Positions 1 to 8,963 of a stretch of 64,000 nucleotides of DNA are shown here, one piece after another. Source of the stretch: Rhodoferax sp. TS-BS-61-7 (GTDB taxonomy: Bacteria > Pseudomonadota > Gammaproteobacteria > Burkholderiales > Burkholderiaceae_C). The stretch covers positions 124,001 to 188,000 of the forward strand of contig NZ_PTQY01000005.1 in assembly GCF_002943465.1 (NCBI RefSeq), given 5' to 3'. A program made the position numbers and the translations under genes. Under the pieces are notes generated by a model. The model worked only from the letters and a program-made list of their open reading frames with translations. It was not told the origin of the DNA and did not search any database. Each line of letters opens with the position of its first letter. Position 1 is the first letter of the stretch.

Positions 1-2
1 CC

Positions 3-356
3 CTGCCCCTGGTGCAGACCGACTACCCGCTGCTGCGCATGGCGCTGGGCAACCTGCTGGACAACGCCCTCAAATACGCCGCGCCGCACAGCACGGTGCG
101 GGTCACCGCGCAGCCGCAGACGCATGGAGGGCGGGCCGGTGTGGGCGTGTGTGTGGCCAACGCGTCGGGCGCGGCCGGCATGCCCGATGCCACCCGTGTG
201 TTTGCCAAGTACTACCGCAGTGCCGGTGCCTACAGCCAGACCGGCTCCGGCCTGGGGCTGTACCTGGTGTTCGGCATGCTGCAGCTGCTTGGCGGCTGGG
301 TGCGTTATGCGCCCGTTAACGATGAGGTTCGTTTCGAAGTATGGATACCCGTTTGA
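3..356 (+). CDS. Sensor histidine kinase, C-terminal ATPase part (5' end outside window)
   Basis: The gene enters from the left edge, so only the last 118 or so codons are seen. They contain the HATPase_c fold: an N-box (NLLDNALKYA) that holds Mg-ATP and a G-box (GSGLGLYLV). The sensor and phospho-acceptor His domains are outside the window. The stop overlaps the start of the response regulator by 16 bases, so the two are one two-component operon. The signal sensed cannot be told from what is present. Kinase identity is sure; anything finer is not. Confidence 0.9.
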   Translation: MPLVQTDYPLLRMALGNLLDNALKYAAPHSTVRVTAQPQTHGGRAGVGVCVANASGAAGMPDATRVFAKYYRSAGAYSQTGSGLGLYLVFGMLQLLGGWVRYAPVNDEVRFEVWIPV

Positions 357-1018
357 ACATTGTTGTGGTGGAAGACCACGATGCCCTGCGCGAGATCACC
401 GTCAAGTCGCTGCGCGGCATGGGCCACGACGTGCGCGGTGCCGACAGCGCCGAAGCCCTGGTAGACGAGATTGGCGTGCGCCCCATTGACCTCTTGGTGC
501 TGGACCTGAACCTGCCCGGCGAAAACGGCATCAGCCTGGCTCGGCGTTTTCGTGCGGCGCAGCCCCACGTGGGCATCATCATGCTTACCGCACGCAACCA
601 GATCACCGACAAGCTGGCCGGTTACGACAGCGGGGCCGATATCTACCTCACCAAACCCACGTCGGTGGAAGAGCTGGGTGCCGCCGTGTTGGCCCTGGCC
701 CGGCGCATCAAACACCCCAAACCCGACATGGCAGACCTGCTGCTGGACCAGGCCGCGCTGACGCTGCGGGGCGCTCAGCAGGTGGTGGGTCTGTCGGCGC
801 TGGAGGCGGGACTGCTGGCCGCCTTTACCCGCGCGCCCGAGCAGCGGCTGGACCATTGGCAACTGATGGCCATGTCCGAAGATCTGAAGAAAAACACCCT
901 GGAAGCGCAGATCACCCGCCTGCGCAAAAAGCTGGTGCAGGCTGGAGCCGGGGAACATCCCGTCAAGGCCATTCGCAGCCAGGGCTACCAGCTCTGCGTG
1001 CGGTTGGTGGCCATTTAG
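341..1018 (+). CDS. Two-component response regulator, OmpR-type
   Basis: 225 residues. The N-terminal receiver domain (about 1-120) has the acidic pair E11/D12, the phospho-acceptor D55 in LLVLDLNLPG, the switch T83 and the conserved K105 before proline. The C-terminal part (about 130-220) looks like a winged-helix DNA-binding domain, with LEAQITRLRKKL as recognition helix and IRSQGYQL as the wing hairpin. It overlaps the kinase gene and should be phosphorylated by it. Target genes are unknown; the autotransporter 126 bases downstream is a candidate by position only, because a dispersed repeat copy lies between them. Confidence 0.93.
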   Translation: MDTRLNIVVVEDHDALREITVKSLRGMGHDVRGADSAEALVDEIGVRPIDLLVLDLNLPGENGISLARRFRAAQPHVGIIMLTARNQITDKLAGYDSGADIYLTKPTSVEELGAAVLALARRIKHPKPDMADLLLDQAALTLRGAQQVVGLSALEAGLLAAFTRAPEQRLDHWQLMAMSEDLKKNTLEAQITRLRKKLVQAGAGEHPVKAIRSQGYQLCVRLVAI

Positions 1019-1020
1019 CG

Positions 1021-1068
1021 CTCTAGCTACCGTCAGTTGTGCGCGAGAAGCTATCAAAAAAATAGCAA
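1021..1068 (+). repeat. Dispersed repeat family A, copy 1 (intergenic)
   Basis: Between the response regulator stop and the autotransporter. It reads CTCTAGC, then a diverged core TGCGCGAGAAGCTATC, then ATAGCAA. Less similar to the family core than other copies. The strand given is that on which the core reads TGCGCAAGCAGCTA. Confidence 0.7.
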
Positions 1069-1144
1069 CGAGGCGCACGTCAGGATTCGTCAGTTTCAAT
1101 CTTCGGTGTTTCGTACCGTGTCTGCTCCAGTTAACTAGCGTTGG

Positions 1145-3139
1145 ATGCAGCACATGACAAAATACACATCTCCCCATTGGCGTCGCAACCCCACCCCCGT
1201 CGCCTGGGCGGCGGCTTTGCTTATGTCGGGTGTTGCGCCTGCTGTTATGGCGGCAGATGTCTGCACGACAGCGTCGACCACCATCAGCGCGACGCAGGTG
1301 GGTACGGATAACTGCTCACTCGAAACTAACGGTGATAGTGTCACGACTACTTCGACCGGGAACATTACGTCAACTGTCGTTGGCTCCAATGGAGTCAACG
1401 TCACGGCAACTGGCGTCACCATTACAAACGCAGGCACCCTTAAGTCGACGGCTGGTTTTAGGGGCGGCATCGCTTTGACCAATGTGGCCAGTGTTTCTAG
1501 CCTCAACAACCAGGCGGGCGCGATGATTGAGGGGAGTGGTGGGACTAGTTATGGCATCTCCAATGAAGGCACGATCACGACACTCACCAATGCCGGTTCG
1601 ATTAGCGGAACTAGGAGAGGCATTCATAACTACGGAACGATCACGACGCTTACGAATATGGGGGCTATCTCTGGAGGTTCCGGCATCTGGAATGTCGGCA
1701 CCATTACTACGCTGAACAACAGGCAAGTCGGTTTGAAATACGAGGGCAGTGCGCCCGTTACTTACAACATCTACATCGTCAATACGACCACATTCGGAAC
1801 GCTCGAATTGGTCAACAACACCGCATGGGATTTCAGTACGATCAATTACGGTATCGCTACCGGGTCTGCTGTGACTGCCAGTACCACCTACCAGGATGTC
1901 ATCATCAAGTCCGGTGGCTCGACGTTTAACAACACGACGGACAAAACGGGAACCTTCGTATCCGGTGGGCTTACCTATAGCTGGACGCTGCACTATGACG
2001 GCGCAGCATGGGATCTGGCGGTCGGAAATGGAGTTGTCGCCCCCACGGTGACCTACGCCAGCGCAACCACCGCACTGGCCAACACCCCCGCTGGCGGAGC
2101 CGCTGCGGTACTGGACGCCAATACCAACATCAATGCGCTGTTCACCGGCATCAGCACCACACAGCAGTATTCCGATGCCGCCTCGCAGAGCTTGCCCTTG
2201 CTGACCGGTGGCTCCACGGCCGCTGCCCAAACCATCCTGTTTGGCATGAACCAGACCGTGCAGTCGCGCATCGCCGCCACCAGCGGCCTGTCTTCGGGTG
2301 ATGAGTTCAGCAACCAAAACTTCTGGATCAAACCGTTTGGTTCCTACGCCAAGCAGGGTGATCTGGGCGGTGTCTCCGGCTTTAAGGCCACGACCGGCGG
2401 TGTGGCCTTGGGCGTGGACGGCAGCATTTCGCCCCAGTGGCGCGTAGGCGGTGCCTTTGCCACGGCGCACAGCAAGGTGGACGGCAACTCCGCCGCAGCC
2501 CCCCAGACCCTGAACGTAGACGCTTACCAGTTCATTGGCTACGGCACCTACAGCCTGGACGAACGCACCGCGGTCAGCGTGCAGATGGACATCGGCCAAA
2601 ACAACAATACCGCCAGCCGCGACATTCCGCTGGCGTCCCGCGTGGCACAGGCCAGCTACACCAGCCAGACGGTGCATGCGGGTGTGCGCGGCAGCCGTGC
2701 GTATGCGATGAATCCACAAACCACAGTCGTGCCGTCCATCCGTGCGGATTACACCTGGATCAAGGACAGCAGCTACACCGAGACCGGTGCAGGGCTGCTG
2801 AATCTGGCGGTAGACGGCCGCTCTACCGATGCGCTGGTGTTGGGGGCCGATGTGGCCGTTGACCACAAGCTCAGCACACGCACGAGCCTGGTGGCCAGCG
2901 CAGGGTTGGGTTACGACACCATCAACAAGCGCAGCAGCATCACCGCCGCCTTCGCCGGCGCACCGGGCGCCGCGTTTACGACCAACGGCATGGCGCAAAA
3001 CCCGTGGCTCGCACAGGTGGGCGCGGGCGTGGTCTACAAGGACGGCCGTGGTTTTGAAGTCACGGGCCGCTACGACGCGGAGCAGCGTGAGCAGTTCCTC
3101 AACCAGACCTTGTCGACCAAGCTGCTCTGGGCGTTTTGA
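1145..3139 (+). CDS. Autotransporter (type V secreted) protein with beta-barrel domain
   Basis: 664 residues. A long signal peptide (charged start, hydrophobic WAAALLMSGVAPAV, likely cut near residue 36) is followed by a Thr/Ser/Gly/Asn-rich passenger to about residue 385. The rest resembles an autotransporter barrel and ends in aromatic LLWAF, as the Bam machinery requires. The passenger contains repeats starting GTITTLTN at about 141, 163 and 184, typical of beta-helix turns. The passenger DNA is visibly less GC-rich than the barrel part and the neighbours, suggesting rapid evolution or separate origin. Another ATG three codons in is possible. The ligand or function of the passenger is unknown. 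Confidence 0.85.
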   Translation: MQHMTKYTSPHWRRNPTPVAWAAALLMSGVAPAVMAADVCTTASTTISATQVGTDNCSLETNGDSVTTTSTGNITSTVVGSNGVNVTATGVTITNAGTLKSTAGFRGGIALTNVASVSSLNNQAGAMIEGSGGTSYGISNEGTITTLTNAGSISGTRRGIHNYGTITTLTNMGAISGGSGIWNVGTITTLNNRQVGLKYEGSAPVTYNIYIVNTTTFGTLELVNNTAWDFSTINYGIATGSAVTASTTYQDVIIKSGGSTFNNTTDKTGTFVSGGLTYSWTLHYDGAAWDLAVGNGVVAPTVTYASATTALANTPAGGAAAVLDANTNINALFTGISTTQQYSDAASQSLPLLTGGSTAAAQTILFGMNQTVQSRIAATSGLSSGDEFSNQNFWIKPFGSYAKQGDLGGVSGFKATTGGVALGVDGSISPQWRVGGAFATAHSKVDGNSAAAPQTLNVDAYQFIGYGTYSLDERTAVSVQMDIGQNNNTASRDIPLASRVAQASYTSQTVHAGVRGSRAYAMNPQTTVVPSIRADYTWIKDSSYTETGAGLLNLAVDGRSTDALVLGADVAVDHKLSTRTSLVASAGLGYDTINKRSSITAAFAGAPGAAFTTNGMAQNPWLAQVGAGVVYKDGRGFEVTGRYDAEQREQFLNQTLSTKLLWAF

Positions 3140-3219
3140 CCCGGGTCGGCAACCAGACCATGCCAGCCAAGGTGCGCTGGCGGTGCAGAGGTTTAAACCA
3201 CCAGTTTAAAAGCGTTTTA

Positions 3220-3264
3220 GGCCCCTAGCCCTTGCGGATACTGCGCAAGCAGCTATGAAAATAG
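3220..3264 (+). repeat. Dispersed repeat family A, copy 2 (intergenic)
   Basis: Well-conserved copy: CCCCTAGCCCTT, core TGCGCAAGCAGCTATG, then AAAATAGGA. It covers an ATG at 3255 that is in frame with the hemerythrin-like gene, a reason to prefer the downstream start at 3315. Confidence 0.85.
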
Positions 3265-3301
3265 GAGTATTTGAATGCTTTGGGGGGGCTGGCCTGGCGG
3301 C

Positions 3302-3307
3302 TACACT
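3302..3307 (+). promoter_or_regulatory. -10-like hexamer TACACT, leaderless-type spacing
   Basis: Seven bases separate this hexamer from the ATG at 3315, so transcription would begin at or next to the start codon. No convincing -35 is seen. Part of a pattern shared with a dozen genes in the window. Confidence 0.45.
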
Positions 3308-3314
3308 CCCCACC

Positions 3315-3872
3315 ATGGCACTGCTAGCCCACCCCGCCCCCCAAGCTGGTTTTGAAGCACCGTTTGAGATGCTGCAGGCCTGCCACGAACGGGTGCAGCG
3401 CAGCCTGGCGCTGATGGCGCGTCTGCAGCAGCACCTGCAGGATGTGGGCTGCGACGACAACGCCCGCCAGGCCGCCCGCGATGTGCTGCGTTACTTCGAC
3501 GTGGCCGCGCCGCTGCACCACCAGGACGAGGAGCTGCATGTGTTCCCGCCCCTGTTGCTGGGGGCCGATGCCGCCCTGCGCAGCCTGGTGCGCCAGCTCA
3601 TGCAAGACCACCGCGCCATGGAAGCCGGCTGGGTGCAGGCCCGCGCCGTGCTGCAGGCCGTTGCCGACGACACCACGGGCACACGCACCCTGGATGCCAC
3701 CGAAATCGCCCAGCTGGACCAGTTCTCCGCCCTGTATGGGCAACACATCCTGCATGAAGAAGGGCTGGCCTACCCGGCAGCGCAGGCAGCCCTGTCGGGC
3801 GCCGCCGTGCGGGCTATGGCCGAGGACATGATGGTGCGCCGCGGCGTGCGGCCAACGCTGCCGCCTGCGTAA
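3315..3872 (+). CDS. Hemerythrin HHE-domain protein
   Basis: 185 residues, all-helical, with spaced His/Glu pairs expected of a hemerythrin di-iron four-helix bundle: CHERV, LHHQDEELHVFPPL, MQDHRAMEAGW and YGQHILHEEGLAYP. Such proteins bind oxygen, nitric oxide or iron, or act in stress responses; nothing here decides among them. The start at 3315 is chosen over 3255 because the extra N-terminus would be encoded by a dispersed repeat and has low similarity to a folded domain. It stands alone between the autotransporter and a LysR gene. Confidence 0.82.
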   Translation: MALLAHPAPQAGFEAPFEMLQACHERVQRSLALMARLQQHLQDVGCDDNARQAARDVLRYFDVAAPLHHQDEELHVFPPLLLGADAALRSLVRQLMQDHRAMEAGWVQARAVLQAVADDTTGTRTLDATEIAQLDQFSALYGQHILHEEGLAYPAAQAALSGAAVRAMAEDMMVRRGVRPTLPPA

Positions 3873-3887
3873 TCCATGCATTCCGCG

Positions 3888-3893
3888 CATAAT
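3888..3893 (+). promoter_or_regulatory. -10-like hexamer CATAAT before the LysR gene
   Basis: Eight bases separate it from the ATG at 3902, again leaving almost no room for a 5' leader or ribosome binding site. Confidence 0.5.
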
Positions 3894-3901
3894 CGCGCCC
3901 C

Positions 3902-4876
3902 ATGGAAACCAAATGGCTTGAAGACTTTGTGTCTCTGGCTGAGACCCGCAGTTTCAGCCGCTCCGCGCAATTGCGCCACGTTACCCAGCCCGCGTTCTCG
4001 CGGCGCATCCAGTCGCTGGAGGCTTGGGCGGGCACCGATCTGGTGGACCGCAGCAGCTACCCCACGCGCCTGACCCCGGCGGGTGAAACCCTTTACGACC
4101 AGTCGCTGGAAGTGCTGCAGGCCCTGCAAAGCACCCGCGCCATGCTGCGTGGCCACACCACTGCCGCGCAGGACGTGGTGGAGTTTGCTGTGCCGCACAC
4201 ACTGGCCTTCACCTTCTTCCCGGCCTGGGTGTCCGAGCTGCGCGAGAAGTTTGGCCCGCTCAAGAGCCGGCTCATCGCCCTCAATGTGCACGACGCCGTG
4301 ATGCGCCTGGTGGAAGGCAGCTGCGACCTGCTCATCGCCTACCACCACCCCTCGCAGCCCTACCAGCTAGATGCCGACCGCTACGAGATGGTGAGCCTGG
4401 GCGAAGAGGTGCTGGCGCCGTATTCCAAACCCGACGCCGATGGCAGCCCGCTGTTCACCCTGCCTGGCAAGGTGGGGCAGCCGCTGCCTTACCTGGGCTA
4501 CGCGCCCGGCGCCTACCTGGGGCAGATGGTGGAGCTGATCCTCAAACAAGCCGACGTGGCCATCCACTTCGACCGGGTGTACGAGACCGACATGGCCGAG
4601 GGCCTGAAGGCGATGGCGCTGGAAGGCCACGGCGTGGCGTTCCTGCCCCATAGCGCGGTCAAGAAAGACTTGCGTGCCAAGAAGCTGGTGAGCGCCTTGC
4701 CTGCCCACATGAAGGGTCTGCAAATCACCATGGAGGTGCGCGCCTACCGTGAGCGCATCTCCAGCCGCGAGGCCGCCCGCGGCCTGAGCGCGGCCCAGCG
4801 CGCCCAGACCCGGACACCCAAGGGCTCGGCCCAGGCGCTGTGGGACTATTTGCTGACCCAAGGCACCGCGGCATAG
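3902..4876 (+). CDS. LysR-family transcriptional regulator, HypT/YjiE-like
   Basis: 324 residues. The N-terminal winged helix (about 1-60) includes FSRSAQLRHVTQPAFSRRI, the LysR recognition helix, and the rest is the periplasmic-binding-protein-like effector domain. The opening METKWLEDF and the QPAFSRRI stretch resemble E. coli HypT (YjiE), a hypochlorite-responsive member; this is recalled family resemblance, not a search. The flanking genes, a hemerythrin-like protein and an amino-acid binding protein, do not form an obvious regulon. LysR assignment is secure, the HypT subgroup only moderately so. Confidence 0.9.
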   Translation: METKWLEDFVSLAETRSFSRSAQLRHVTQPAFSRRIQSLEAWAGTDLVDRSSYPTRLTPAGETLYDQSLEVLQALQSTRAMLRGHTTAAQDVVEFAVPHTLAFTFFPAWVSELREKFGPLKSRLIALNVHDAVMRLVEGSCDLLIAYHHPSQPYQLDADRYEMVSLGEEVLAPYSKPDADGSPLFTLPGKVGQPLPYLGYAPGAYLGQMVELILKQADVAIHFDRVYETDMAEGLKAMALEGHGVAFLPHSAVKKDLRAKKLVSALPAHMKGLQITMEVRAYRERISSREAARGLSAAQRAQTRTPKGSAQALWDYLLTQGTAA

Positions 4877-4984
4877 AAGTTGCATTCCGTTTTTGCATGC
4901 CGCGCCAAGCAATCGGCATTGGCAGCGGGACTAGGGGCTGGCTAGAGTCGCCAGCTTCGGGCAACCTTGGTCGTTGGAGTCTGT

Positions 4985-5875
4985 ATGCAAAAAAATGTGT
5001 GGCGCCTGCTGGGCGTGGTGGGTCTGGCCGTCCTGGCCTCTGGCGCAGGCCGCGCGGGTGTGCTGGAGCGTGTTGCTGCGGGTGGGGCCCTGGTGGTGGC
5101 GCACCGCGAGTCGTCCATTCCCTTTTCCTACCTGGACGGCAAAAAAGAGGCCGTGGGCTACGCGGTAGACCTGTGCCTCAAGCTGGCCGAGGCGGTGCGC
5201 AAGAAAACCGGCGCCAAAAATATGCCGGTGGAGTTTTTGCAGGTGACACCGGCCAACCGCATTGCCATGGTCGAAACCGGCAAGGCCGACCTGGAGTGCG
5301 GCTCCACCACCAACAACGCCGAACGGCGCCAAAAGGTCGCTTTCACCATTCCCCACTTCATCACCGGCGCGCGCATGCTGGTGCGTGCCGAGAGCCGGGT
5401 CGACCGCATTGAAGACCTGTATGGCAAAAGGCTGGTGTCCACCAAGGGCACCACACCGCTGAAGGCGGCCGACCAGGCCAACCGTGAGCGCCTGTTGCAC
5501 ATCACTATCCTGGAAGCCCCCGACCACGCCAAGGCGGTGGAAATGGTGGAAAAAGGCGAGGCTGATGCCTTTGTGATGGACGACGTGTTGCTGTATGGCC
5601 TGGCCGCCAACCGCGCCAAGCCCGAGGCCCTGAAAGTGGTGGGCAAGTTCCTCACCACCGAGCCGCTGGCCATCATGCTGCCCAAAAACGACCCCGAGTT
5701 CAAAAAACTCATCGACGAGGAAATGCGCCGCCTGATCGTGAGCAAAGAGATTCAGCCGATTTACGACAAGTGGTTTTTGAAACCCATTCCGCCCAACGAC
5801 AAAGCGCTGAACCTGCCCGTGAGTTACCTGCTCAAGGACTTCTGGAAGTACCCCAGCGACTTTGTGCCGTTCTGA
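4985..5875 (+). CDS. Periplasmic amino-acid binding protein (ABC transporter family 3)
   Basis: 296 residues. Starts at the ATG at 4985, with GGAG six bases upstream, rather than the GTG at 4967. A signal peptide ([24 protein letters not shown]) leads into a family-3 solute-binding fold of the glutamate/aspartate GltI type: [14 protein letters not shown] near the start, then [25 protein letters not shown], and a Lys/Asp-rich C-terminal lobe. No permease or ATPase gene is adjacent, so it is an orphan that either serves a distant transporter or acts as a sensor. A small GCTGGC/GCCAGC hairpin lies upstream at 4937-4955. Confidence 0.88.
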   Translation: MQKNVWRLLGVVGLAVLASGAGRAGVLERVAAGGALVVAHRESSIPFSYLDGKKEAVGYAVDLCLKLAEAVRKKTGAKNMPVEFLQVTPANRIAMVETGKADLECGSTTNNAERRQKVAFTIPHFITGARMLVRAESRVDRIEDLYGKRLVSTKGTTPLKAADQANRERLLHITILEAPDHAKAVEMVEKGEADAFVMDDVLLYGLAANRAKPEALKVVGKFLTTEPLAIMLPKNDPEFKKLIDEEMRRLIVSKEIQPIYDKWFLKPIPPNDKALNLPVSYLLKDFWKYPSDFVPF

Positions 5876-5902
5876 TGCGCCGGAGGGGCTGGCGGGTTTT
5901 GG

Positions 5903-5908
5903 GACAAT
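5903..5908 (+). promoter_or_regulatory. -10-like hexamer GACAAT before pyrC
   Basis: Seven bases before the pyrC ATG at 5916, implying a leaderless or near-leaderless transcript. Confidence 0.5.
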
Positions 5909-5915
5909 AGTGCCC

Positions 5916-6956
5916 ATGACGCACGCCCCCAACACCCTCACCATCACCCGCCCCGACGACTGGCACCTGCATGTGCGCGACGGTGCCGCCCTGCACACCG
6001 TGGTGCCGCACACCGCCGCCCAGTTCGGCCGCGCCATCATCATGCCCAACCTGAAGCCGCCGGTGACCACCGCGGAGCAGGCGCTAGCCTACAAGGCGCG
6101 CATCCAGGCCGCGGTGCCCGCAGGCATGGCCTTTGAGCCACTGATGACGCTGTACCTGACCGACAACCTGCCCGCCGACGAAATCGCGCGCGCCAAAGAC
6201 GCCGGTGTGGTGGCTGCCAAGCTCTACCCTGCAGGTGCCACCACTAATAGTGATGCTGGCGTGACCGACCTGCGCAAGACCTACAAGACCTTGGAGGCCA
6301 TGCAAAAAGCGGGCTTGCTGCTGCTGGTGCACGGCGAAGTGACCAGCAGCGACATCGACCTGTTCGACCGCGAGGCCGTGTTCATCGACACGCAGCTCAT
6401 TCCACTGCGCCGCGACTTTCCTGAGCTGAAGATCGTGTTCGAGCACATCACCACCCAAGAAGCCGCGCAGTACGTGGCCGACAGTGACCGCTTCACCGCG
6501 GCCAGCATCACCGCCCACCACCTGCTCTACAACCGCAACGCCATCTTCACCGGCGGCATTCGCCCGCACTACTACTGCCTGCCGGTGCTCAAGCGCGAAA
6601 CGCACCGCCAGGCGCTGGTACAAGCCGCCACCGGTGGCAGCAATAAATTCTTCCTGGGCACCGACAGTGCACCGCACCCTGCGCATCTGAAAGAACACGC
6701 CTCGGGTTGCGCCGGCTGCTACACCGCCCACGCCGCCATGGAGCTGTACGCCCAGGCGTTTGACGCGGCGGGGGCCTTGGACAAGCTCGAAGGTTTTGCC
6801 AGCTTCCATGGCGCGGACTTTTACAGCCTGCCGCGCAACACCGGCACCCTCACGCTCAAGCGCGAAAGCTGGACGCCCCCTGAGAGTTTTGCGTTTGGCG
6901 AAACCTCCCTCAAACCCCTGGCCGCGGGCGAAGCATTGCAGTGGCGCATGGTTTAG
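5916..6956 (+). CDS. pyrC: Dihydroorotase (class II)
   Basis: 346 residues. Catalyses ring closure of carbamoyl-aspartate to dihydroorotate in pyrimidine synthesis. The metal ligands are visible: HLHVRDG (H17, H19) and the lysine that becomes carbamylated at K102 in [13 protein letters not shown]; the later FEHIT and HHLLYNRNA motifs complete the amidohydrolase site. Length and motifs match the E. coli PyrC type. The 3' end overlaps the next gene by 16 bases. Confidence 0.97.
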   Translation: MTHAPNTLTITRPDDWHLHVRDGAALHTVVPHTAAQFGRAIIMPNLKPPVTTAEQALAYKARIQAAVPAGMAFEPLMTLYLTDNLPADEIARAKDAGVVAAKLYPAGATTNSDAGVTDLRKTYKTLEAMQKAGLLLLVHGEVTSSDIDLFDREAVFIDTQLIPLRRDFPELKIVFEHITTQEAAQYVADSDRFTAASITAHHLLYNRNAIFTGGIRPHYYCLPVLKRETHRQALVQAATGGSNKFFLGTDSAPHPAHLKEHASGCAGCYTAHAAMELYAQAFDAAGALDKLEGFASFHGADFYSLPRNTGTLTLKRESWTPPESFAFGETSLKPLAAGEALQWRMV

Positions 6957-7735
6957 AGGCCATTGACTGGTCTGCGCCGTGGCTGGCACCCTGGCGCGCG
7001 GTGGGCGAGGGGCTGGCGGCCCAGGTGAATGACGGCCTGTCAGTGGCGCAGGCCCTCAATGCGACCCAGCGTGCCCCGGTGCAGTTTGTGCCGCAGGCCG
7101 AGTTGCCCGAGGGCATGGCCTACGAGCAGTACATCTTTGACACTGGCCGCGTGCCCACGCGCGACGGCCTGCACGACTTCTTCAACGGCCTATGCTGGCT
7201 GCACTTTCCCTTGGCCAAGCGCAAGCTGAACCAGTTGCAGGCCGAGCAGATCGCGCAGACTGGCATCCAGCCGGTGCGCGGCCCGGCGCGTGATGCACTC
7301 ACGGTGTTTGACGAAAACGCCGCCTTGCTGGTGGCCCCCGAGCCGCTGTGGCTGGCCCTGCAGGCCAAGGACTGGGATGCACTGTTTGGCCGATTGCGCC
7401 CGCTCTGGGCCCAGGCCTCGCTGGTGTTGTTTGGCCACGCGCTGCTGGAAAAGCTGGTTTACCCAAGAAAACCGATCACAGCCCATGTATTCATTGCGCA
7501 AGCAGCTATCGAATCCATAGCGGATCTGGACGCCTGGTTGGCCCAAACCCTGTCGGCGCCGCTCTTGGCCAGCAAGCCGTTTGCACATTTGCCGGTGCTG
7601 GGCGTCCCGGGCTGGTGGCCCGACAACGCAATGCCCGAGTTTTATGCCGACCCCAGCGTATTCCGGGCGCCACGCCCACCCGCTCCTGAGTCTGGGGGGG
7701 CAGCGACCCGCAGAGCGGCGGAGCGTGGGGGCTAA
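6941..7735 (+). CDS. DUF3025 family protein
   Basis: 264 residues, GTG start inside the end of pyrC. The central signature [37 protein letters not shown], given here only as landmark, is typical of the DUF3025 family of unknown function common in proteobacteria. Two repeats shape this copy: a family A element encodes about residues 181-194 ([12 protein letters not shown]), and a family C element encodes the last dozen residues ([13 protein letters not shown]), so the native C-terminus was probably replaced or extended. Co-transcription with pyrC is likely from the overlap. Confidence 0.8.
   Translation: MAHGLEAIDWSAPWLAPWRAVGEGLAAQVNDGLSVAQALNATQRAPVQFVPQAELPEGMAYEQYIFDTGRVPTRDGLHDFFNGLCWLHFPLAKRKLNQLQAEQIAQTGIQPVRGPARDALTVFDENAALLVAPEPLWLALQAKDWDALFGRLRPLWAQASLVLFGHALLEKLVYPRKPITAHVFIAQAAIESIADLDAWLAQTLSAPLLASKPFAHLPVLGVPGWWPDNAMPEFYADPSVFRAPRPPAPESGGAATRRAAERGG
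7481..7521 (+). repeat. Dispersed repeat family A, copy 3 (inside DUF3025 gene)
   Basis: Core TTGCGCAAGCAGCTATC followed by CCATAGCGG. Lies in frame in the DUF3025 gene and gives IAQAAIES, the same reading frame as the copies in dapF and the dehydrogenase at 57 kb. Confidence 0.85.
7693..7731 (-). repeat. Dispersed repeat family C, copy 1
   Basis: Reverse complement matches the copy at 16.67 kb: CACGCTCCGCCGCT, two or three variable bases, then GCGGGTCGCTGCC. It forms the 3' end of the DUF3025 gene, including its last codons. Confidence 0.75.
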
Positions 7736-7739
7736 GCTT

Positions 7740-8753
7740 TCAGGCCTTGAGCTTGAGCAAGTGGACCATGACGCGGGCGGTGGTCAAGTCCAGGTCGATC
7801 AGGTTAATCAGGTCTTTGCCTGCCATCCACGAGGCATCCCAGTGGTTTTGCTTGAGGGTGGCTTTCCAGGTGTCGTGTTGGGTGGCCAGGCGCACCGCCT
7901 CCAGCATCTCGGCCTGGCGGCCTGCGGGCACGTTTTTGCCGGTGAACACGGCCCGCCAGTTGGACATTTCGGCCTGCACCCCCTGCTCGCGGATGGCAGG
8001 AATACCAAACGAGGGTTTGCGCGAAGACACACCAATGGCGCGCAGCTGGCCGCCAGCCAGTTGGGCGCTGAATTCGCTGTAACCCGAGATCCCCACAGCC
8101 GCTTTGCCCGACAGCACGGCAGACACCACGTCCACCCCGCTGGCAAAGGGCTGGTAGTTCAGGTCTTCCGGGTTGGCCCCGGCTGCCCGCGCAAACACGC
8201 CGGCAAAAATATGGTCCACGCCACCGGCCGAGCCACCGGCTACCGGCACGCCCTTGAGGTTGGCTTTCATGCTGGCCGTGAGGTCGGCCACGCTTTTGAT
8301 GGGCGAGTTGGCCGCCACCACCATGACCAGGTAGTCGCTGGTCAGGCGTGCCACGGGGTGGATAGCCGTCAGGTCCACCGCCGGCTTCTGCAAGGCCACG
8401 GCGCCCACCATGACGGTGCCGCCCATCAGCAGCGTGTTGGCATCGGCGTTGTATTTTTCTGCGTAGTGGGCCAGGCCCAGCGTGCCGCCTTTGCCGCCCT
8501 TGTTTTCGTATTCCACTTCGTCAATCACGCCAGCAGAGATCATGGCGGTGCCCAGGGCGCGGCCAGTCTGGTCCCAGCCGCCGCCCGGGTTGGCGGGGAT
8601 GACGATGCGCAGTTTGGCCGCCAGCTTGTTGGCCGCCTTGGGTTTGCCAGGTGCGGCCGGTTTGGCGGTTTGGCTCCAGCTGGGCAGCACCGCACCAGAG
8701 AGGGCAGCGGCAGTCAGTCCGGTGATGATGCGACGGCGTTGGAATTGGGTCAT
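7740..8753 (-). CDS. Bug/TctC-family extracytoplasmic solute-binding protein
   Basis: 337 residues. An arginine-rich, twin-Arg-like signal ([20 protein letters not shown]) precedes the tripartite tricarboxylate (Bug) binding fold, recognisable by [18 protein letters not shown] near the start and the [11 protein letters not shown] and [15 protein letters not shown] stretches. Bug proteins bind carboxylates and are hugely expanded in Burkholderiales; most, like this one, lack neighbouring TctA/TctB membrane genes. The start at 8753 is chosen because upstream codons would precede the signal peptide. Ligand unknown. Confidence 0.88.
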   Translation of the reverse strand: MTQFQRRRIITGLTAAALSGAVLPSWSQTAKPAAPGKPKAANKLAAKLRIVIPANPGGGWDQTGRALGTAMISAGVIDEVEYENKGGKGGTLGLAHYAEKYNADANTLLMGGTVMVGAVALQKPAVDLTAIHPVARLTSDYLVMVVAANSPIKSVADLTASMKANLKGVPVAGGSAGGVDHIFAGVFARAAGANPEDLNYQPFASGVDVVSAVLSGKAAVGISGYSEFSAQLAGGQLRAIGVSSRKPSFGIPAIREQGVQAEMSNWRAVFTGKNVPAGRQAEMLEAVRLATQHDTWKATLKQNHWDASWMAGKDLINLIDLDLTTARVMVHLLKLKA

Positions 8754-8963
8754 GGTGTGACGCGGTATGGGCGCGCTTGGAAGCAAGGGAAGGGGCACAT
8801 CTTAGGTGCGTTTGGTGACGCTTCACCCGCGCATCGACGTTGGGGACGCCAAAAGTCCATAAACTTCGTGGGCCCAAGGCCCCGCAAAAGCTTGAATTCA
8901 GCGCGGGCGCCCCTACCATCCGTGTCAACGACGGGAACACCGTCGCTTTCCGAAAGAAGAACC

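Noticed and set aside
1370..2998. Long open frame (542 codons) on the minus strand opposite the autotransporter
   Set aside because: High-GC shadow of the coding strand: no start signal, low-complexity Gly/Arg/His content, and the sense strand has a signal peptide and barrel.
7581..8963. Upstream extension of the htpX frame
   Set aside because: It runs antisense through the Bug protein gene; HtpX of normal length starts at 8964 with its first membrane helix.
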